Shown piece by piece: positions 9,318 through 18,577 of a stretch of DNA of 64,000 nt (the stretch's first letter is position 1; each line of letters begins with the position of its first letter). The notes beneath the pieces were generated by a model. It was not told the DNA's origin. It was given only the letters and a program-made list of their open reading frames with translations, and did not search any database. Made by a program: the position numbers and the translations under genes. Source of the DNA: CAZZCU01 sp964652825 (GTDB lineage: Bacteria > Bdellovibrionota_B > Oligoflexia > Oligoflexales > CAZZCU01); contig CAZZCU010000004.1 of the NCBI GenBank assembly GCA_964652825.1, forward strand, positions 69,383-133,382. The letters run 5' to 3'.

Positions 9318-11396
9318 CTATTTCAAACCCGTATGTCGTAGCAGTGCTTCGGCATTTGGTTCGCGACCGCGGAAGGCTTTGAATACCTCCATCGGATGCT
9401 TGCTGCCGCCTAGCGCGAGAATTGTATCGCGGTAGCGTTCGCCGACGGCGCGCACAGCCTGCTCGTTATCAAGCCCAGCTTCCTCGAAAGCAGCGAAGGC
9501 ATCGGCACTAAGGACTTCGGCCCATTTATAACTATAATAACCGGCAGCATACCCGCCCGCGAAGATGTGACTAAAAGAACACAGGAAGCGATTCTCGGGC
9601 AAAGGCTTCAGTACCGACATTTTTTCGGCGATGGCACGCGCGACGTCCCAGAAGCTCTGCTTGCCGTTGACGTCGAAGCGATGGTGCAGCTCGATGTCGA
9701 TCGAACCAAACTGTATCTGACGCATGGCCATCATACCGGATTGGAAGTTTTTGGCGGCGCAGATTTTTGCGAATAAATCATCTGGCAACGGCTTGCCGGT
9801 TAAATAATGCGCGCTCATGCCGGTGATCGTGGGTTTGTGATAGCACCAGTTCTCCATGAACTGACTCGGCAACTCGACGGCATCCCATTCGACGCCATTA
9901 ATTCCCGATACATCGAGATAATCAACTTTGGTCAACATATGCTGCAAGCCATGGCCGAATTCGTGGAACAAAGTCTCGACTTCGCGAAAACCCAGCAGCG
10001 CTGGTTTATCACCAACGGGAGGTGTGGAGTTGCATACTAGATAGGCGACCGGCGTTTGTGTTTTGCCATCGATAACACAGCGACCACGACAATCGTTCAT
10101 CCAGGCACCGCCGCGTTTTTCTGCCGGTCGTGAATAAGGATCGAGATAAAACGCCGCGATTTGTTGGTTATGCTGATCAAAGATTTTGAAGAAGCGCACA
10201 TCCGGATGCCAAACATCCGCATCGCCATCAGCCGCTTCAACGCGGATGCCGAAGATGCGTTGTACGAGACTGAACAAACCATCAAGCACACGCGGTTGCG
10301 GAAAGTAGGCGCGCAAGTCTTCGTCGGTGAAACCAAAGGTTTTCTCGCGCATGCGTTCGGACCAGAACGCGACGTCCCAATGCGCCAATTCGCCGACATG
10401 ACCGTTGCTGTTGGCGAATGCTTGCAGTTCTTTGAGTTCTTTTTGCGCATGCGGCCAGGCGGCGGTGCGGATGGTTTCTTCCAGCTTGACGACGGCATCG
10501 ACGCCGGGCGCCATTTTGCGTGCCAGCGACAATTCAGCAAAAGTCTTGAAGCCAAGGAGTTTGGCTTTCTCGGCGCGCAACGCCAGGATTTCCTTGATCA
10601 GCGGATTGTTATCGTAAGGCGGCTCCGAGGCGCGAACGATTTGCGCGCGGTAAATATCTTCGCGAGCCTTGCGATCGCGGCAATGCTGCAAGAACGGGTA
10701 GTAGCTTGGATGATCCATGGTGATGCGCCACGGGCCTTTGTTGGTGTCGGCCTGATTTGCGCGTTCGGGTTTGGACTGGTTATAGGACTGTGCTGCCAGA
10801 GCTTTGTAGGTTTCCGGCAAGCCTTCCATTAGTTTGGCGTCGGTGACGATGTATTCGTAGCTCTTAATGGAATCCAAAACATTGTTGGAGAAGGTTGTGC
10901 TGAGTTGACTCAAGCGTTGTTCGATTTCGTTGAAGCGTTGGCGTTTGTCGTCGGGCAGCGCGACGCCGGCCAACTCCGCGCTCAAAACGCTAGCGCGAAC
11001 AATGCGTCTTTGTGCATCATTGAATTTTAGCTGGTCTTGTTGTGACTGTAATTTTTTGAAGCGCTCATAGATTTTTTTATTCTGCGATAATTCGAGGCCG
11101 AGTTTAACGACTTCCGGTTGCATCTTTTCGTAAGCTTCGCGCAAGGCGGGCGCATTGCGTACCGCGAACAGATGCGTCACCGGTCCCCATGTGTAGTCGA
11201 ATTTTCGCGATAAATCCTCAAGCGGCGGTACCAGACTTTCCCAGCTATCGTTGCCGGCATTTTCGATGGCTTTAAATTTCTCTCGAACATCGTCGAGCAT
11301 GGATTTAGTGGCCGGTACGACATGCTCAGGTGTTATTTTGGAAAATAACGGTAAACCTGCAGTTGCAAGCAAGGGATTCTTGTCGGTTGTTGTCAT
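9318..11396 (-). CDS. prlC: Oligopeptidase A-like M3 metallopeptidase
   Basis: Zinc oligopeptidase of family M3 (PrlC/oligopeptidase A/Dcp group) that degrades short peptides in the cytoplasm, including cleaved signal peptides in E. coli. The zinc motif HEFGH lies at about residue 475 in ETLFHEFGHGLQHML, followed by the GVEWDAVELPSQFMENW segment typical of OpdA. Length is about 692 residues, normal for the family. Two ATGs are adjacent; the second (11396) has the better distance from GAGG. There is no signal peptide. It is the last gene of a likely minus-strand unit with yggS 40 nt upstream. Confidence 0.93.
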   Translation of the reverse strand: MTTTDKNPLLATAGLPLFSKITPEHVVPATKSMLDDVREKFKAIENAGNDSWESLVPPLEDLSRKFDYTWGPVTHLFAVRNAPALREAYEKMQPEVVKLGLELSQNKKIYERFKKLQSQQDQLKFNDAQRRIVRASVLSAELAGVALPDDKRQRFNEIEQRLSQLSTTFSNNVLDSIKSYEYIVTDAKLMEGLPETYKALAAQSYNQSKPERANQADTNKGPWRITMDHPSYYPFLQHCRDRKAREDIYRAQIVRASEPPYDNNPLIKEILALRAEKAKLLGFKTFAELSLARKMAPGVDAVVKLEETIRTAAWPHAQKELKELQAFANSNGHVGELAHWDVAFWSERMREKTFGFTDEDLRAYFPQPRVLDGLFSLVQRIFGIRVEAADGDADVWHPDVRFFKIFDQHNQQIAAFYLDPYSRPAEKRGGAWMNDCRGRCVIDGKTQTPVAYLVCNSTPPVGDKPALLGFREVETLFHEFGHGLQHMLTKVDYLDVSGINGVEWDAVELPSQFMENWCYHKPTITGMSAHYLTGKPLPDDLFAKICAAKNFQSGMMAMRQIQFGSIDIELHHRFDVNGKQSFWDVARAIAEKMSVLKPLPENRFLCSFSHIFAGGYAAGYYSYKWAEVLSADAFAAFEEAGLDNEQAVRAVGERYRDTILALGGSKHPMEVFKAFRGREPNAEALLRHTGLK

Positions 11397-11435
11397 CATT
11401 CACCTCTTTAAAAAGCATAGCAGGCCAAGTTCAAG

Positions 11436-12149
11436 TCAGTTGCGAGCCCCAAAAATCGCGGTACCGATACGTAAACAAGTCGAGCCGGCGGCGATCGCCA
11501 GGCGCATGTCGGCGCTCATACCCAGTGACAACTTGCCGCCGCCGATGCTTGGCGCGAGATCGCGCAAGCGTTCGTATTCGCGCGGCAAACCCGCCGGAAA
11601 GTTTTCATCCGAGAAACTTACGGGCGGAATAGCCATAATACCTGATATCGCGACTTCCGAAATGCTTGTTTGTATACGTTCCGCCAGCGTGGCGACTTCG
11701 TCCAGGCGAACGCCGGTTTTTTGTGGCTCTTGGCCGATGTTGACGGCGAGATAGATGGGAAACGGCGTGTGCCGTGATGGTGAAGCCGCCTGCGACTTTT
11801 GCAGCTGTCCGGCGATTGCGAGCGCGTGATCATAAGAATCAATAGCGTGAGCGCAAGCAAGGTGAGGCAATAATTTGGCGAGCTTATTGGTCTGCACGCG
11901 GCCGATGAAATGCCAGTTCAATGCGTGACTTTTGAGCGTTTCAGCTTTGACGATGAGCTCTTGTGCATAGCTCTCGCCAAAATCCTGGTGGCCCGCTTCT
12001 GCGAGAATACGGATTTTTTCGGTGGCCTGGGTTTTACTGACCGCGACCAGCGTGATGCTTGCGGGATCGCGGCCACAGGCTTCGGCGCAGCTGGTAAGGC
12101 GTTGGCGTACTTGTTGGTAAGCTTGCAGAATACTTTGGTGGTCGAGCAC
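11436..12149 (-). CDS. yggS: YggS-family pyridoxal phosphate homeostasis protein
   Basis: Single-domain PLP-binding protein (YggS/PROSC/PLPBP) that buffers free pyridoxal phosphate and affects amino-acid balance. The PLP lysine is Lys39 in LVAVSKTQ. FGESYAQE, WHFIGRVQTNK, ISGIMAIPP and LSLGMSADM follow in the usual order. The starting codon is GTG with only a weak AAGG upstream. The family normally has FGENY; here Asn is Ser. It lies between an exported protein gene upstream and prlC downstream on the same strand. Confidence 0.93.
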   Translation of the reverse strand: MLDHQSILQAYQQVRQRLTSCAEACGRDPASITLVAVSKTQATEKIRILAEAGHQDFGESYAQELIVKAETLKSHALNWHFIGRVQTNKLAKLLPHLACAHAIDSYDHALAIAGQLQKSQAASPSRHTPFPIYLAVNIGQEPQKTGVRLDEVATLAERIQTSISEVAISGIMAIPPVSFSDENFPAGLPREYERLRDLAPSIGGGKLSLGMSADMRLAIAAGSTCLRIGTAIFGARN

Positions 12150-12198
12150 GGGAACGAGTGCCTTACTGAGTATTAAGTTTGATTTGCTGACGTCTTAA

Positions 12199-12651
12199 TT
12201 AGTTCTGGGTTTTTTGACCCGGCTTGGGAGTGATAGGGGTTGCCGGCGGCGCTGTCAACGGCTCAAAGCCGTCGTTGGCAATCGGCTCTGCCGTCGAGGG
12301 CGAGGGCAGGGTGTTCGGCTCGCCCGCTGGTGGTACTGGGTTTGCGGGAGTAGTCGGTAGCGTCTTGCTCAGAAGATCGTGACCGGTTTTATGCTCGGGT
12401 ATATTCACGCCTTTGATCCAGCTGCTGAGCGGCATATAGGTGTTTTCTTCGTGAACGCGGTACTGCGGTGCTTCGATAAACAAATTGCCGTTCTCATCAA
12501 TCGTCACTGCGACGTTGTTGAGGCGCTGATTGCGTGAGCTGGAAACATCCGTACCGTTCAGGAACACGCTGCGTGCTGATGCCGGCGCGGCATGACTGAG
12601 ACCGATCATTAAAAGAATGAGCAGAATACTCATGGACTTTAGGCTGCGCAT
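12199..12651 (-). CDS. Exported proline-rich protein, unknown
   Basis: A 150-residue protein with a signal peptide (hydrophobic residues 7-20, cleavage probably after PASA). A short ordered segment (about 27-95, with FLNGTDVSS and NNVAVTIDENGNLFIEA) looks like a small beta domain. The C-terminal 60 residues are Pro/Thr-rich and low complexity. It is divergent from the LpoB-like gene and upstream of yggS (49 nt). No family recognised. The Pro-rich tail could span the periplasm or cell wall. Confidence 0.65.
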   Translation of the reverse strand: MRSLKSMSILLILLMIGLSHAAPASARSVFLNGTDVSSSRNQRLNNVAVTIDENGNLFIEAPQYRVHEENTYMPLSSWIKGVNIPEHKTGHDLLSKTLPTTPANPVPPAGEPNTLPSPSTAEPIANDGFEPLTAPPATPITPKPGQKTQN

Positions 12652-12687
12652 AAGGCCCCTCGAATATCAATTATGTAAATTGGGAGA

Positions 12688-12715
12688 TTGTGTCGTGTGT
12701 CCCACTCCCTATAGA
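12688..12715 (+). promoter_or_regulatory. Candidate promoter of the LpoB-like operon
   Basis: TTGTGT (12688-12693) and TATAGA (12710-12715) are separated by 16 nt, upstream of the LpoB-like gene. The -35 half is weak. The element overlaps a GTCGTGTGTCCC word shared with the hairpin at 25007-25026. Confidence 0.35.
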
Positions 12716-12813
12716 ATAGCACAGTGCACGGCACAATAGGTTCAAAACCGGGGTTTGTGATAAGTTACGGCAACGGTAAGTTACGAAATCATTTCACTTT
12801 GATGGAGATAGTG

Positions 12814-13449
12814 ATGATTTGTCCAAAGTTTGCAGTGGTGGGTTCGAGTCAGGTTTGGCGAGTACTGGCGGCGGGGCTGATGGTAACTACGGCTGCATGT
12901 ACGACCTTTGAGGGTGAGTACTCCGATCCGAATAAAGCCGAAATCGTCGATGATAAATGGAACGAGACCGATGCGCGCAAAACCGCCGAAACGATGGTCG
13001 AGCGGGCGTTGAGTAAGCCGTGGATGGCGAATTTCATGGGCGCGAATAACGCGCAGAAGCCAGTGGTGATCGTTGACGATATGAAGAATCGCACCGATGA
13101 GCATATCGATACCAAGGCGTTGACCGACAACGTGCAAAATGCCTTGATTAACTCCGGCAAAGTGCGGTTTGTGGCCGCGGATATGCGCGCCAAAATCCTG
13201 AAAGAAATCGAGTATCAAAATGATAGCGGCAATGTTCGCGAAGGCACGCGCAAGAAAAAAGGTCAGCAGATCGGTGCGGATTTTTTCTTGTCGGGAAATA
13301 TTGCTTCTTATGTCGCGACGCAAGGTGGGTTGAAAACCGTTACCTATCAAACCGTCATGCAGATGGTTGATCTGGAAACGTCGGAAATCGTCTGGAGCGA
13401 TAAATACGATATCAAGAAACGCTTTAAGCGTTCAGGTGCTGGTTGGTGA
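12814..13449 (+). CDS. LpoB-like lipoprotein (penicillin-binding protein activator family)
   Basis: Outer-membrane lipoprotein resembling LpoB, which activates the bifunctional synthase PBP1B. I chose the ATG at 12814 because GGAG lies 6 nt upstream; longer frames have no ribosome site. The signal ends in TTAAC, an acceptable lipobox. The mature domain shows the LpoB/CsgG-like fold pattern: VVIVDDMKNRTDEHIDT, then LTDNVQNALINSGKVRFVA, then GADFFLSGNIAS and LETSEIVWSDKYDIKK. The 211-residue length is normal. It overlaps the next gene by 4 nt (GTGA). The pairing of LpoB-like and COG3014-like genes is, from memory, seen in other proteobacteria. Confidence 0.82.
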   Translation: MICPKFAVVGSSQVWRVLAAGLMVTTAACTTFEGEYSDPNKAEIVDDKWNETDARKTAETMVERALSKPWMANFMGANNAQKPVVIVDDMKNRTDEHIDTKALTDNVQNALINSGKVRFVAADMRAKILKEIEYQNDSGNVREGTRKKKGQQIGADFFLSGNIASYVATQGGLKTVTYQTVMQMVDLETSEIVWSDKYDIKKRFKRSGAGW

Positions 13450-14765
13450 TCGACGTTTCGGTTAAAACGACCATAATTTTCTCCGCACGCGCAGCTATAG
13501 GCTGCGCGTTGTTTTACGGACTTGTTGCGTGTGCATCTTATACGCAGGAGACCGAAGAAATTCGTTCCAGGTATCGTGCGGGTCGCTACGAGGATGCGCG
13601 TAAAGCGATAGGCGAGTCCGTACTTAAAGAACAGCAGCGCAATCGGCTTTTGTATCTGCTGGAAATGGCCATGATTGACGATCGCCTCGGTGAGAACAAA
13701 CGCGCGCGGCAGTTGTTGCTCGATGCTGATCGTGTTGTCGACCAGCTATACACGACCAGCGTGAGCGAGACGGCGGCATCATTTGTTTACAATGATAGCG
13801 CGATGGCATATCCGGGTGAGGATTACGAAAAGGTTGCGATTCACACCATGCTGGCGATTTCATTCCTCGGTGACAAGGATTTGGCGGCGGCCGGTGTCGA
13901 AGCACGCAAAATCAACAATCGCTTGAACGAAATCAATCAGGCGTATGATGAGCGCAAGAATCGTTATGGCGAGGATGCGTTCGCGCGCTATCTGTCGGCG
14001 ATGATCCATGAAGCGCAGCGTGAATGGGATAGCGCGATTATCGACTATCAAAAAGCACTGACTACGTATCAGTCGTTATATACACAGCAGTTTGATACTT
14101 CGGCGCCCGATGCAATCATTGAGGCGTTGTTGCGTTTATTGCCGCAACGTGATCGCAAAGATCAGGCGGAGAGATTGGCTAAGCAATTCCCAAAAGAGGC
14201 GAAACGTGTCGAGGCGCAGCGCAAGGAATTTAGTAATACCGGTGAGCTGATCGTGATTCACGATGTCGGAACAATTACGCCGAAGCACGCCGAAGAATTT
14301 GTTTGGCCGATCGGCAAGCAGATCGTGCGTTTTTCTTTTCCGGCGATTCGTTATCGCGGTAGCTACGAGCCGCCGCCCAGCGGCGTCGATATCGGCGATG
14401 GCGGGAAATTTGTGCGTGCTGATCTCACGCAAAACATGGATGCGATCGCCGCCAAGACTTTGGAGGATAGGCGTATGCGCATGGTGATCAAGACCGGTGC
14501 GCGCTTGCTCGCCAAAGGACAGCTCACCGAGCAGGCTTATCAGAACTTTGGTCCGCTTGGTGGTATCGCAGCGAATGTCTATTCAGCGGTGACCGAGACG
14601 GCGGATACCCGTAGCTGGTCGTTGTTGCCGTCGCGCTTTTATGTCACTCGCTTGCGCCTGCCCGCTGGTACGCATAAACTCAAGATTCGCAGCAACGGCA
14701 AAGTCACGCGCGCACTGGATGTGACAATCGCCGCACAGCAAATGACCTTCTTGCGGGATCGGTAG
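13446..14765 (+). CDS. COG3014-like lipoprotein with helical repeats
   Basis: About 439 residues. The GTG at 13446 sits in a GTGA overlap with the LpoB-like stop and has AGGTG upstream. A hydrophobic signal ends in LVACAS, a lipobox. The N-terminal half has TPR-like helices (YRAGRYEDARKAIG and RYLSAMIHEAQREWDSAIIDYQKAL). The C-terminal half is beta-rich and includes GELIVIHDVG and LPAGTHKLKI. This matches what I remember of COG3014 proteins, which sit beside LpoB-like genes. A joint periplasmic role in peptidoglycan synthesis is inference from the neighbour. Confidence 0.75.
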   Translation: MIDVSVKTTIIFSARAAIGCALFYGLVACASYTQETEEIRSRYRAGRYEDARKAIGESVLKEQQRNRLLYLLEMAMIDDRLGENKRARQLLLDADRVVDQLYTTSVSETAASFVYNDSAMAYPGEDYEKVAIHTMLAISFLGDKDLAAAGVEARKINNRLNEINQAYDERKNRYGEDAFARYLSAMIHEAQREWDSAIIDYQKALTTYQSLYTQQFDTSAPDAIIEALLRLLPQRDRKDQAERLAKQFPKEAKRVEAQRKEFSNTGELIVIHDVGTITPKHAEEFVWPIGKQIVRFSFPAIRYRGSYEPPPSGVDIGDGGKFVRADLTQNMDAIAAKTLEDRRMRMVIKTGARLLAKGQLTEQAYQNFGPLGGIAANVYSAVTETADTRSWSLLPSRFYVTRLRLPAGTHKLKIRSNGKVTRALDVTIAAQQMTFLRDR

Positions 14766-14858
14766 AGAAAAGATCAAATAAGCATCACAACGTTAAAGGC
14801 AGCAAATAATAGTCTCTCCGATACGTCGCATAGTCGTGGATTTGGAATTGAGGTGGCC

Positions 14859-14878
14859 CAACTCCTACGTCGGAGTTG
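14859..14878. terminator. Hairpin between convergent genes
   Basis: CAACTCC (14859-14865) pairs with GGAGTTG (14872-14878) around a 6-nt loop, between the COG3014-like gene and the convergent yfbR. There is no T-run, so terminator activity is only suggested by position. Confidence 0.35.
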
Positions 14879-14906
14879 CGTCGGAGACAATGGCGTCCCA
14901 ACTTAA

Positions 14907-15488
14907 CTAGATGCTCAGCTCATCTAAAGTTAGAGAGAAACTCGGCGCGAAATGCTTCATGAAGTAATCGACTTCTTCCAGGCCAAAACTGCGAATTTTA
15001 TCTTCAATGCTGATTTTGGCCCGATTGAATTCTTTGTTGCCAGCGGCAGATTCTTCTAAACACTTTAGATATGCGCAAATATTATCAGCCGCTTTAATGA
15101 ATTTCCAAAGTCGTTCATCTTCCTTCTTTGGATGAATCAAAACGGCGTAATCATCTCGCAAATCCTGGGGTAAGAAAGACAATAATTTTTTTGATGCCTC
15201 ATCTTCGAGTTGTTGATAGGCATTGCGAATTTCCGGGCTAAAATATTTTGCTGGTGTCGGCATATCGCCAGTGAAAACTTCCGAAGCGTCGTGAAAAATC
15301 CCGAGAAGAGCCAATCGCTCAGGATTAATATCACGTTTAAAATATCGATTACCAATGACAGCGAGTGCGTGTGCCACGATCGCAACCTGTAAGCTGTGTT
15401 CTTGAACATTCTCTGAACGGACGTTTTGCATTAATGCCCATCTTTGAATGAGCTTCATGCGCGACAGATATGCGAAAAAGTGACTCAA
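14907..15488 (-). CDS. yfbR: YfbR-like HD-domain 5'-deoxynucleotidase
   Basis: HD-family phosphohydrolase that dephosphorylates deoxynucleoside 5'-monophosphates. The match to the enterobacterial protein is striking throughout: SHFFAYLSR, RWALMQNVRSENVQEHSLQVAI, GIFHDASEVFTGDMPTPAKYF and ADNICAYLKCLEESAAGN. The metal ligands are the His of VQEHSL, the HD of FHDASE and the later Asp. I favour the TTG at 15488 because homologues begin a few residues before SHFF; another TTG at 15503 is possible. Both overlap the stop of leucine dehydrogenase. The gene is clearly AT-richer than its neighbours (38% GC over 15061-15180), a sign of horizontal acquisition. Confidence 0.9.
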   Translation of the reverse strand: MSHFFAYLSRMKLIQRWALMQNVRSENVQEHSLQVAIVAHALAVIGNRYFKRDINPERLALLGIFHDASEVFTGDMPTPAKYFSPEIRNAYQQLEDEASKKLLSFLPQDLRDDYAVLIHPKKEDERLWKFIKAADNICAYLKCLEESAAGNKEFNRAKISIEDKIRSFGLEEVDYFMKHFAPSFSLTLDELSI

Positions 15489-16618
15489 AAATCCCGCCCC
15501 CAACCCTGATCATCGAAGCGGTTACGTAATCTGCCGCCCTTTTCTACATGCGCGGCGATGCGTCGCTCGGCGAGTAGGTCCGATGCCTGGTGGGTTAGAA
15601 TGCCCTTCTTCTCGGCGTCGCCAAAGATTTCGAGCAGGGTGTTATAGATATCGGTGGTTTTGTTTCTGACATTGGTCTCGTCGTAGCCTTTGAGTTCTTC
15701 GTAGACATTGATGAGGCCGCCAGCATTGATGACGTAGTCCGGCGCGTACAGGATGCCGCGCTCTTTGAGCATGGCGCCGTGGCGCGGCTCATCGCGTAGT
15801 TGGTTGTTGGCGCCGCCGGCGACGACAGAGGCTCGCAGCGTGGGAATTGTCTCGTCGTTCAAGATGGCACCGAGGGCGCATGGTGCAAATACATCAACAT
15901 CCGCTGCATAGATTTCGTGGTTAGCAACGATGCGGGCGCCGCAGAGTTCTTCGATGCGGTCGGCTTTTGCGGGATCGATGTCGGAGACGACGAGTTTCGC
16001 GCCGTCTTTATGCAGGAGTTCGCACAGGTGTGAGCCGACGGAACCGCAGCCTTGGACGGCGACGCGTAGGCCGGCAACACTGTCTTTTTTGAGTTTGAAT
16101 TTCACTGCGGCCTTGAGGCCACTATAGACGCCAAGCGCGGTAAAGGGTGAGGGGTCGCCGGAGCCGCCTTTTAAACCGGTGACGTAACGTGTTTCCAGGC
16201 GTACCTGCTCCATATCATTCACATTAATATTAACGTCTTCGGCAGTGATGTAGCGTCCGCCCAGGCCATCAACGAATTTCCCAAATGCCCGAAAGAAAGC
16301 CTCGTTCTTTAGTTTCTTTGGATCACCGATGATGACGGCTTTGCCACCACCCAGGTTCAAGCCGGCCACGGCCGCCTTGTAAGTCATGCCGCGCGCTAGA
16401 CGCAAAACGTCGGTCAGGGCTTCTTCGTCGGAGGTATAGTTCCAAAAACGCGAGCCGCCCAGGGCTGGCCCGAGGGTTGTGTTATGGATGGCAATGATGG
16501 CTTTTAGGCCGGTCAGTGGATCATTGCAAAATACCACCTGCTCATGGCCCATTGTTTTCAGCGTCTCAAATATCGCCAAGGGAACCTCGCTTGCCGTTAA
16601 CGGCTCGTTTTCGGGCAT
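15485..16618 (-). CDS. Leucine/valine dehydrogenase (Glu/Leu/Phe/Val family)
   Basis: NAD-dependent amino-acid dehydrogenase that deaminates branched-chain amino acids to 2-oxo acids. Conserved parts are GPALGGSRFW, the catalytic lysines Lys81 (GMTYKAA) and Lys93 (GGGKAVI), 12 residues apart as in leucine dehydrogenase, and the Rossmann loop VQGCGSVGSHL. I start it at the ATG at 16618 (377 residues, the family length). The longer frame to 16879 would run antisense through the start of mnmG and encodes no family sequence. It overlaps yfbR at its 3' end. The 2-oxo acids could feed the acyl-CoA and epimerase steps encoded elsewhere in the window. Confidence 0.92.
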   Translation of the reverse strand: MPENEPLTASEVPLAIFETLKTMGHEQVVFCNDPLTGLKAIIAIHNTTLGPALGGSRFWNYTSDEEALTDVLRLARGMTYKAAVAGLNLGGGKAVIIGDPKKLKNEAFFRAFGKFVDGLGGRYITAEDVNINVNDMEQVRLETRYVTGLKGGSGDPSPFTALGVYSGLKAAVKFKLKKDSVAGLRVAVQGCGSVGSHLCELLHKDGAKLVVSDIDPAKADRIEELCGARIVANHEIYAADVDVFAPCALGAILNDETIPTLRASVVAGGANNQLRDEPRHGAMLKERGILYAPDYVINAGGLINVYEELKGYDETNVRNKTTDIYNTLLEIFGDAEKKGILTHQASDLLAERRIAAHVEKGGRLRNRFDDQGWGRDF

Positions 16619-16714
16619 TTTTTTAGCTCTAGGGCTAGAAACATTACCCAAACCTTGCGTGGTTGGCAAGACTACTGCTATGTAGGGACCCTCTGATGCG
16701 AGGGGCGTTTTTGT

Positions 16715-18562
16715 ATGGAAAAATTCGAGGTCATCGTTGCCGGCGGCGGGCACGCGGGGTGCGAAGCAGCACTGGCCGCCGCCCGTATGGGCGCCAAGAC
16801 TTTGCTGGTAACGCAATCCGTCGAGCGGATCGCCGCCATGAGCTGCAATCCTGCCATTGGCGGGACGGCTAAAGGCCACCTCGTCAAGGAAATCGATGCC
16901 CTCGGTGGCGAGATGGGCAAAGCCATCGATGCAACGGGTATTCAGTTTCGCATTTTGAATCGCAAAAAAGGTCCGGCGATCTGGTCATCGCGCGCGCAAG
17001 CCGATATGGATTTGTATCGGCGTTATATGAAGCATCGCCTGGAAAACACCCCTGGTCTTTCGATTCGGCAGGATTCCGTTGAGGGTTTGTTGGTGGAAGG
17101 CGACGGAGAGAGCGCGCGTGTTGTTGGCGTGGAGACGAAAAATTTTGGTCGCCTCGGTGCGGACACCATCATTATTACGAGTGGTACCTTCCTAAACGGC
17201 CTTATTCATATTGGTAATAACAAAACGTCCGCCGGTCGTGCTGGCGAGCCACCGTCAGTGGGTCTGGCGGCATCGATTCGCGCCACCGGTTTTCGCGTCG
17301 GTCGTCTCAAGACCGGAACAACGCCGCGTCTTGACGGCCGCACAATCGATTGGGATCGACTGGAAGTGCAGCACTCGGATCCGGAGATCATTCCGTTTAG
17401 TTTTGCGACGACTGCGATCACGCAGAAATTGATCCCGTGCCATATCACCCACACCAACGCTAATACGCACGCGGTTATTCAGAAGCATCTGCATCAGTCA
17501 CCGCTGTACAGTGGTGAGATCGTCGGTATTGGTCCGCGCTATTGTCCTTCGATCGAAGACAAAGTGGTGAAGTTCCAGGATCGTCAAGCGCACCAGATTT
17601 TTCTGGAGCCGCAAGGTTATGATACCTGCGAGGTTTATCCTAACGGCTTATCGACGTCGTTGCCTCTCGCCGCGCAAATTGAGTTTGTGCGCACGATTGT
17701 TGGTTTGGAGCGCGCGGAGATTATTCGTCCGGGGTATGCGATTGAATATGATTTCGTCGATCCGACCGAGCTGCGCGCCACCCTTGAGACCAAGCGCGTC
17801 GCGGGGTTGTATCTGGCCGGACAGATCAACGGTACCACGGGTTATGAGGAAGCAGCGGCGCAAGGACTTATGGCCGGCATCAACGCTGCGCTGCGTGTCG
17901 GCGGCAAAGAGCCGCTTGTGCTCGAACGCTCCGCGGCTTACATCGGTGTGTTGATCGATGATCTGATCACCAAGGGTACGAGTGAGCCGTATCGTATGTT
18001 TACTTCGCGCGCCGAGCATCGGTTGTATTTGCGTGAGGATAATGCTGATTCGCGTCTCACCGAATTTGGTCGTGCTATTGGTCTCGTCAACGACGCCGAC
18101 TATGTATTATTCCAAGAACGCGAGCGCCAACTGCGCGCTGGTCTGGAATACGTGACGAAAGCTACGGTGGGCGAGACGACGCTGCCATCCACATTTCTTG
18201 AGGCCAAAGATAACAGCGGTACCAAACTCGAAACAATTATTCGCCGTCCCGATATCGATATTGCCGGCATGCGTCAACACGTCGCCGGTCTGCAATCCCT
18301 GCATCCCGCAGTACTTCGTCGTATCGAGATTGAGTTGAAGTACGCCGGCTATATCGCCCGTGAGCGACGCGCGTTACGCGATGCCGCGGCGTTGGATCGC
18401 GTGCGTATTCCTGGTTCGCTCGATTACAAATCGGTCAATGGCTTGAGCCGCGAGGTTACGGAGAAATTGATACGTTTTCAGCCAGAAACTCTTGGGCAAG
18501 CGTCCAGAATTAGTGGTATAACCCCCGCAGCTATACAAATATTGCACGTTCACTTGCGATAA
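16715..18562 (+). CDS. mnmG: tRNA uridine-5-carboxymethylaminomethyl modification enzyme MnmG
   Basis: FAD protein that, with MnmE, modifies U34 of tRNAs read by split codon boxes. FAD-binding GGGHAGCEAA is at residues 10-19, followed by MSCNPAIGGTAKGHL, the ATGIQFRILN and GPAIWSSRAQ segments, and GYEEAAAQGLMAGINAAL. The C-terminal helical MnmE/tRNA-binding part is complete (615 residues, family 610-640). AGGGG lies 9 nt before the ATG. It is divergent from leucine dehydrogenase across 96 nt. The usual rsmG-parA-parB genes do not follow; thyX does, 15 nt downstream. Confidence 0.97.
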   Translation: MEKFEVIVAGGGHAGCEAALAAARMGAKTLLVTQSVERIAAMSCNPAIGGTAKGHLVKEIDALGGEMGKAIDATGIQFRILNRKKGPAIWSSRAQADMDLYRRYMKHRLENTPGLSIRQDSVEGLLVEGDGESARVVGVETKNFGRLGADTIIITSGTFLNGLIHIGNNKTSAGRAGEPPSVGLAASIRATGFRVGRLKTGTTPRLDGRTIDWDRLEVQHSDPEIIPFSFATTAITQKLIPCHITHTNANTHAVIQKHLHQSPLYSGEIVGIGPRYCPSIEDKVVKFQDRQAHQIFLEPQGYDTCEVYPNGLSTSLPLAAQIEFVRTIVGLERAEIIRPGYAIEYDFVDPTELRATLETKRVAGLYLAGQINGTTGYEEAAAQGLMAGINAALRVGGKEPLVLERSAAYIGVLIDDLITKGTSEPYRMFTSRAEHRLYLREDNADSRLTEFGRAIGLVNDADYVLFQERERQLRAGLEYVTKATVGETTLPSTFLEAKDNSGTKLETIIRRPDIDIAGMRQHVAGLQSLHPAVLRRIEIELKYAGYIARERRALRDAAALDRVRIPGSLDYKSVNGLSREVTEKLIRFQPETLGQASRISGITPAAIQILHVHLR

Positions 18563-18577
18563 TCAGGGGATGATTAC

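Noticed and set aside
10161..10832. Plus-strand open frame of 223 codons
   Set aside because: Antisense to prlC, with no ribosome site and an odd composition. It is a shadow.
16619..16879. Longer leucine dehydrogenase start (87 extra residues)
   Set aside because: The extension lies antisense to the start of mnmG and encodes no family sequence. The ATG at 16618 gives the normal length.
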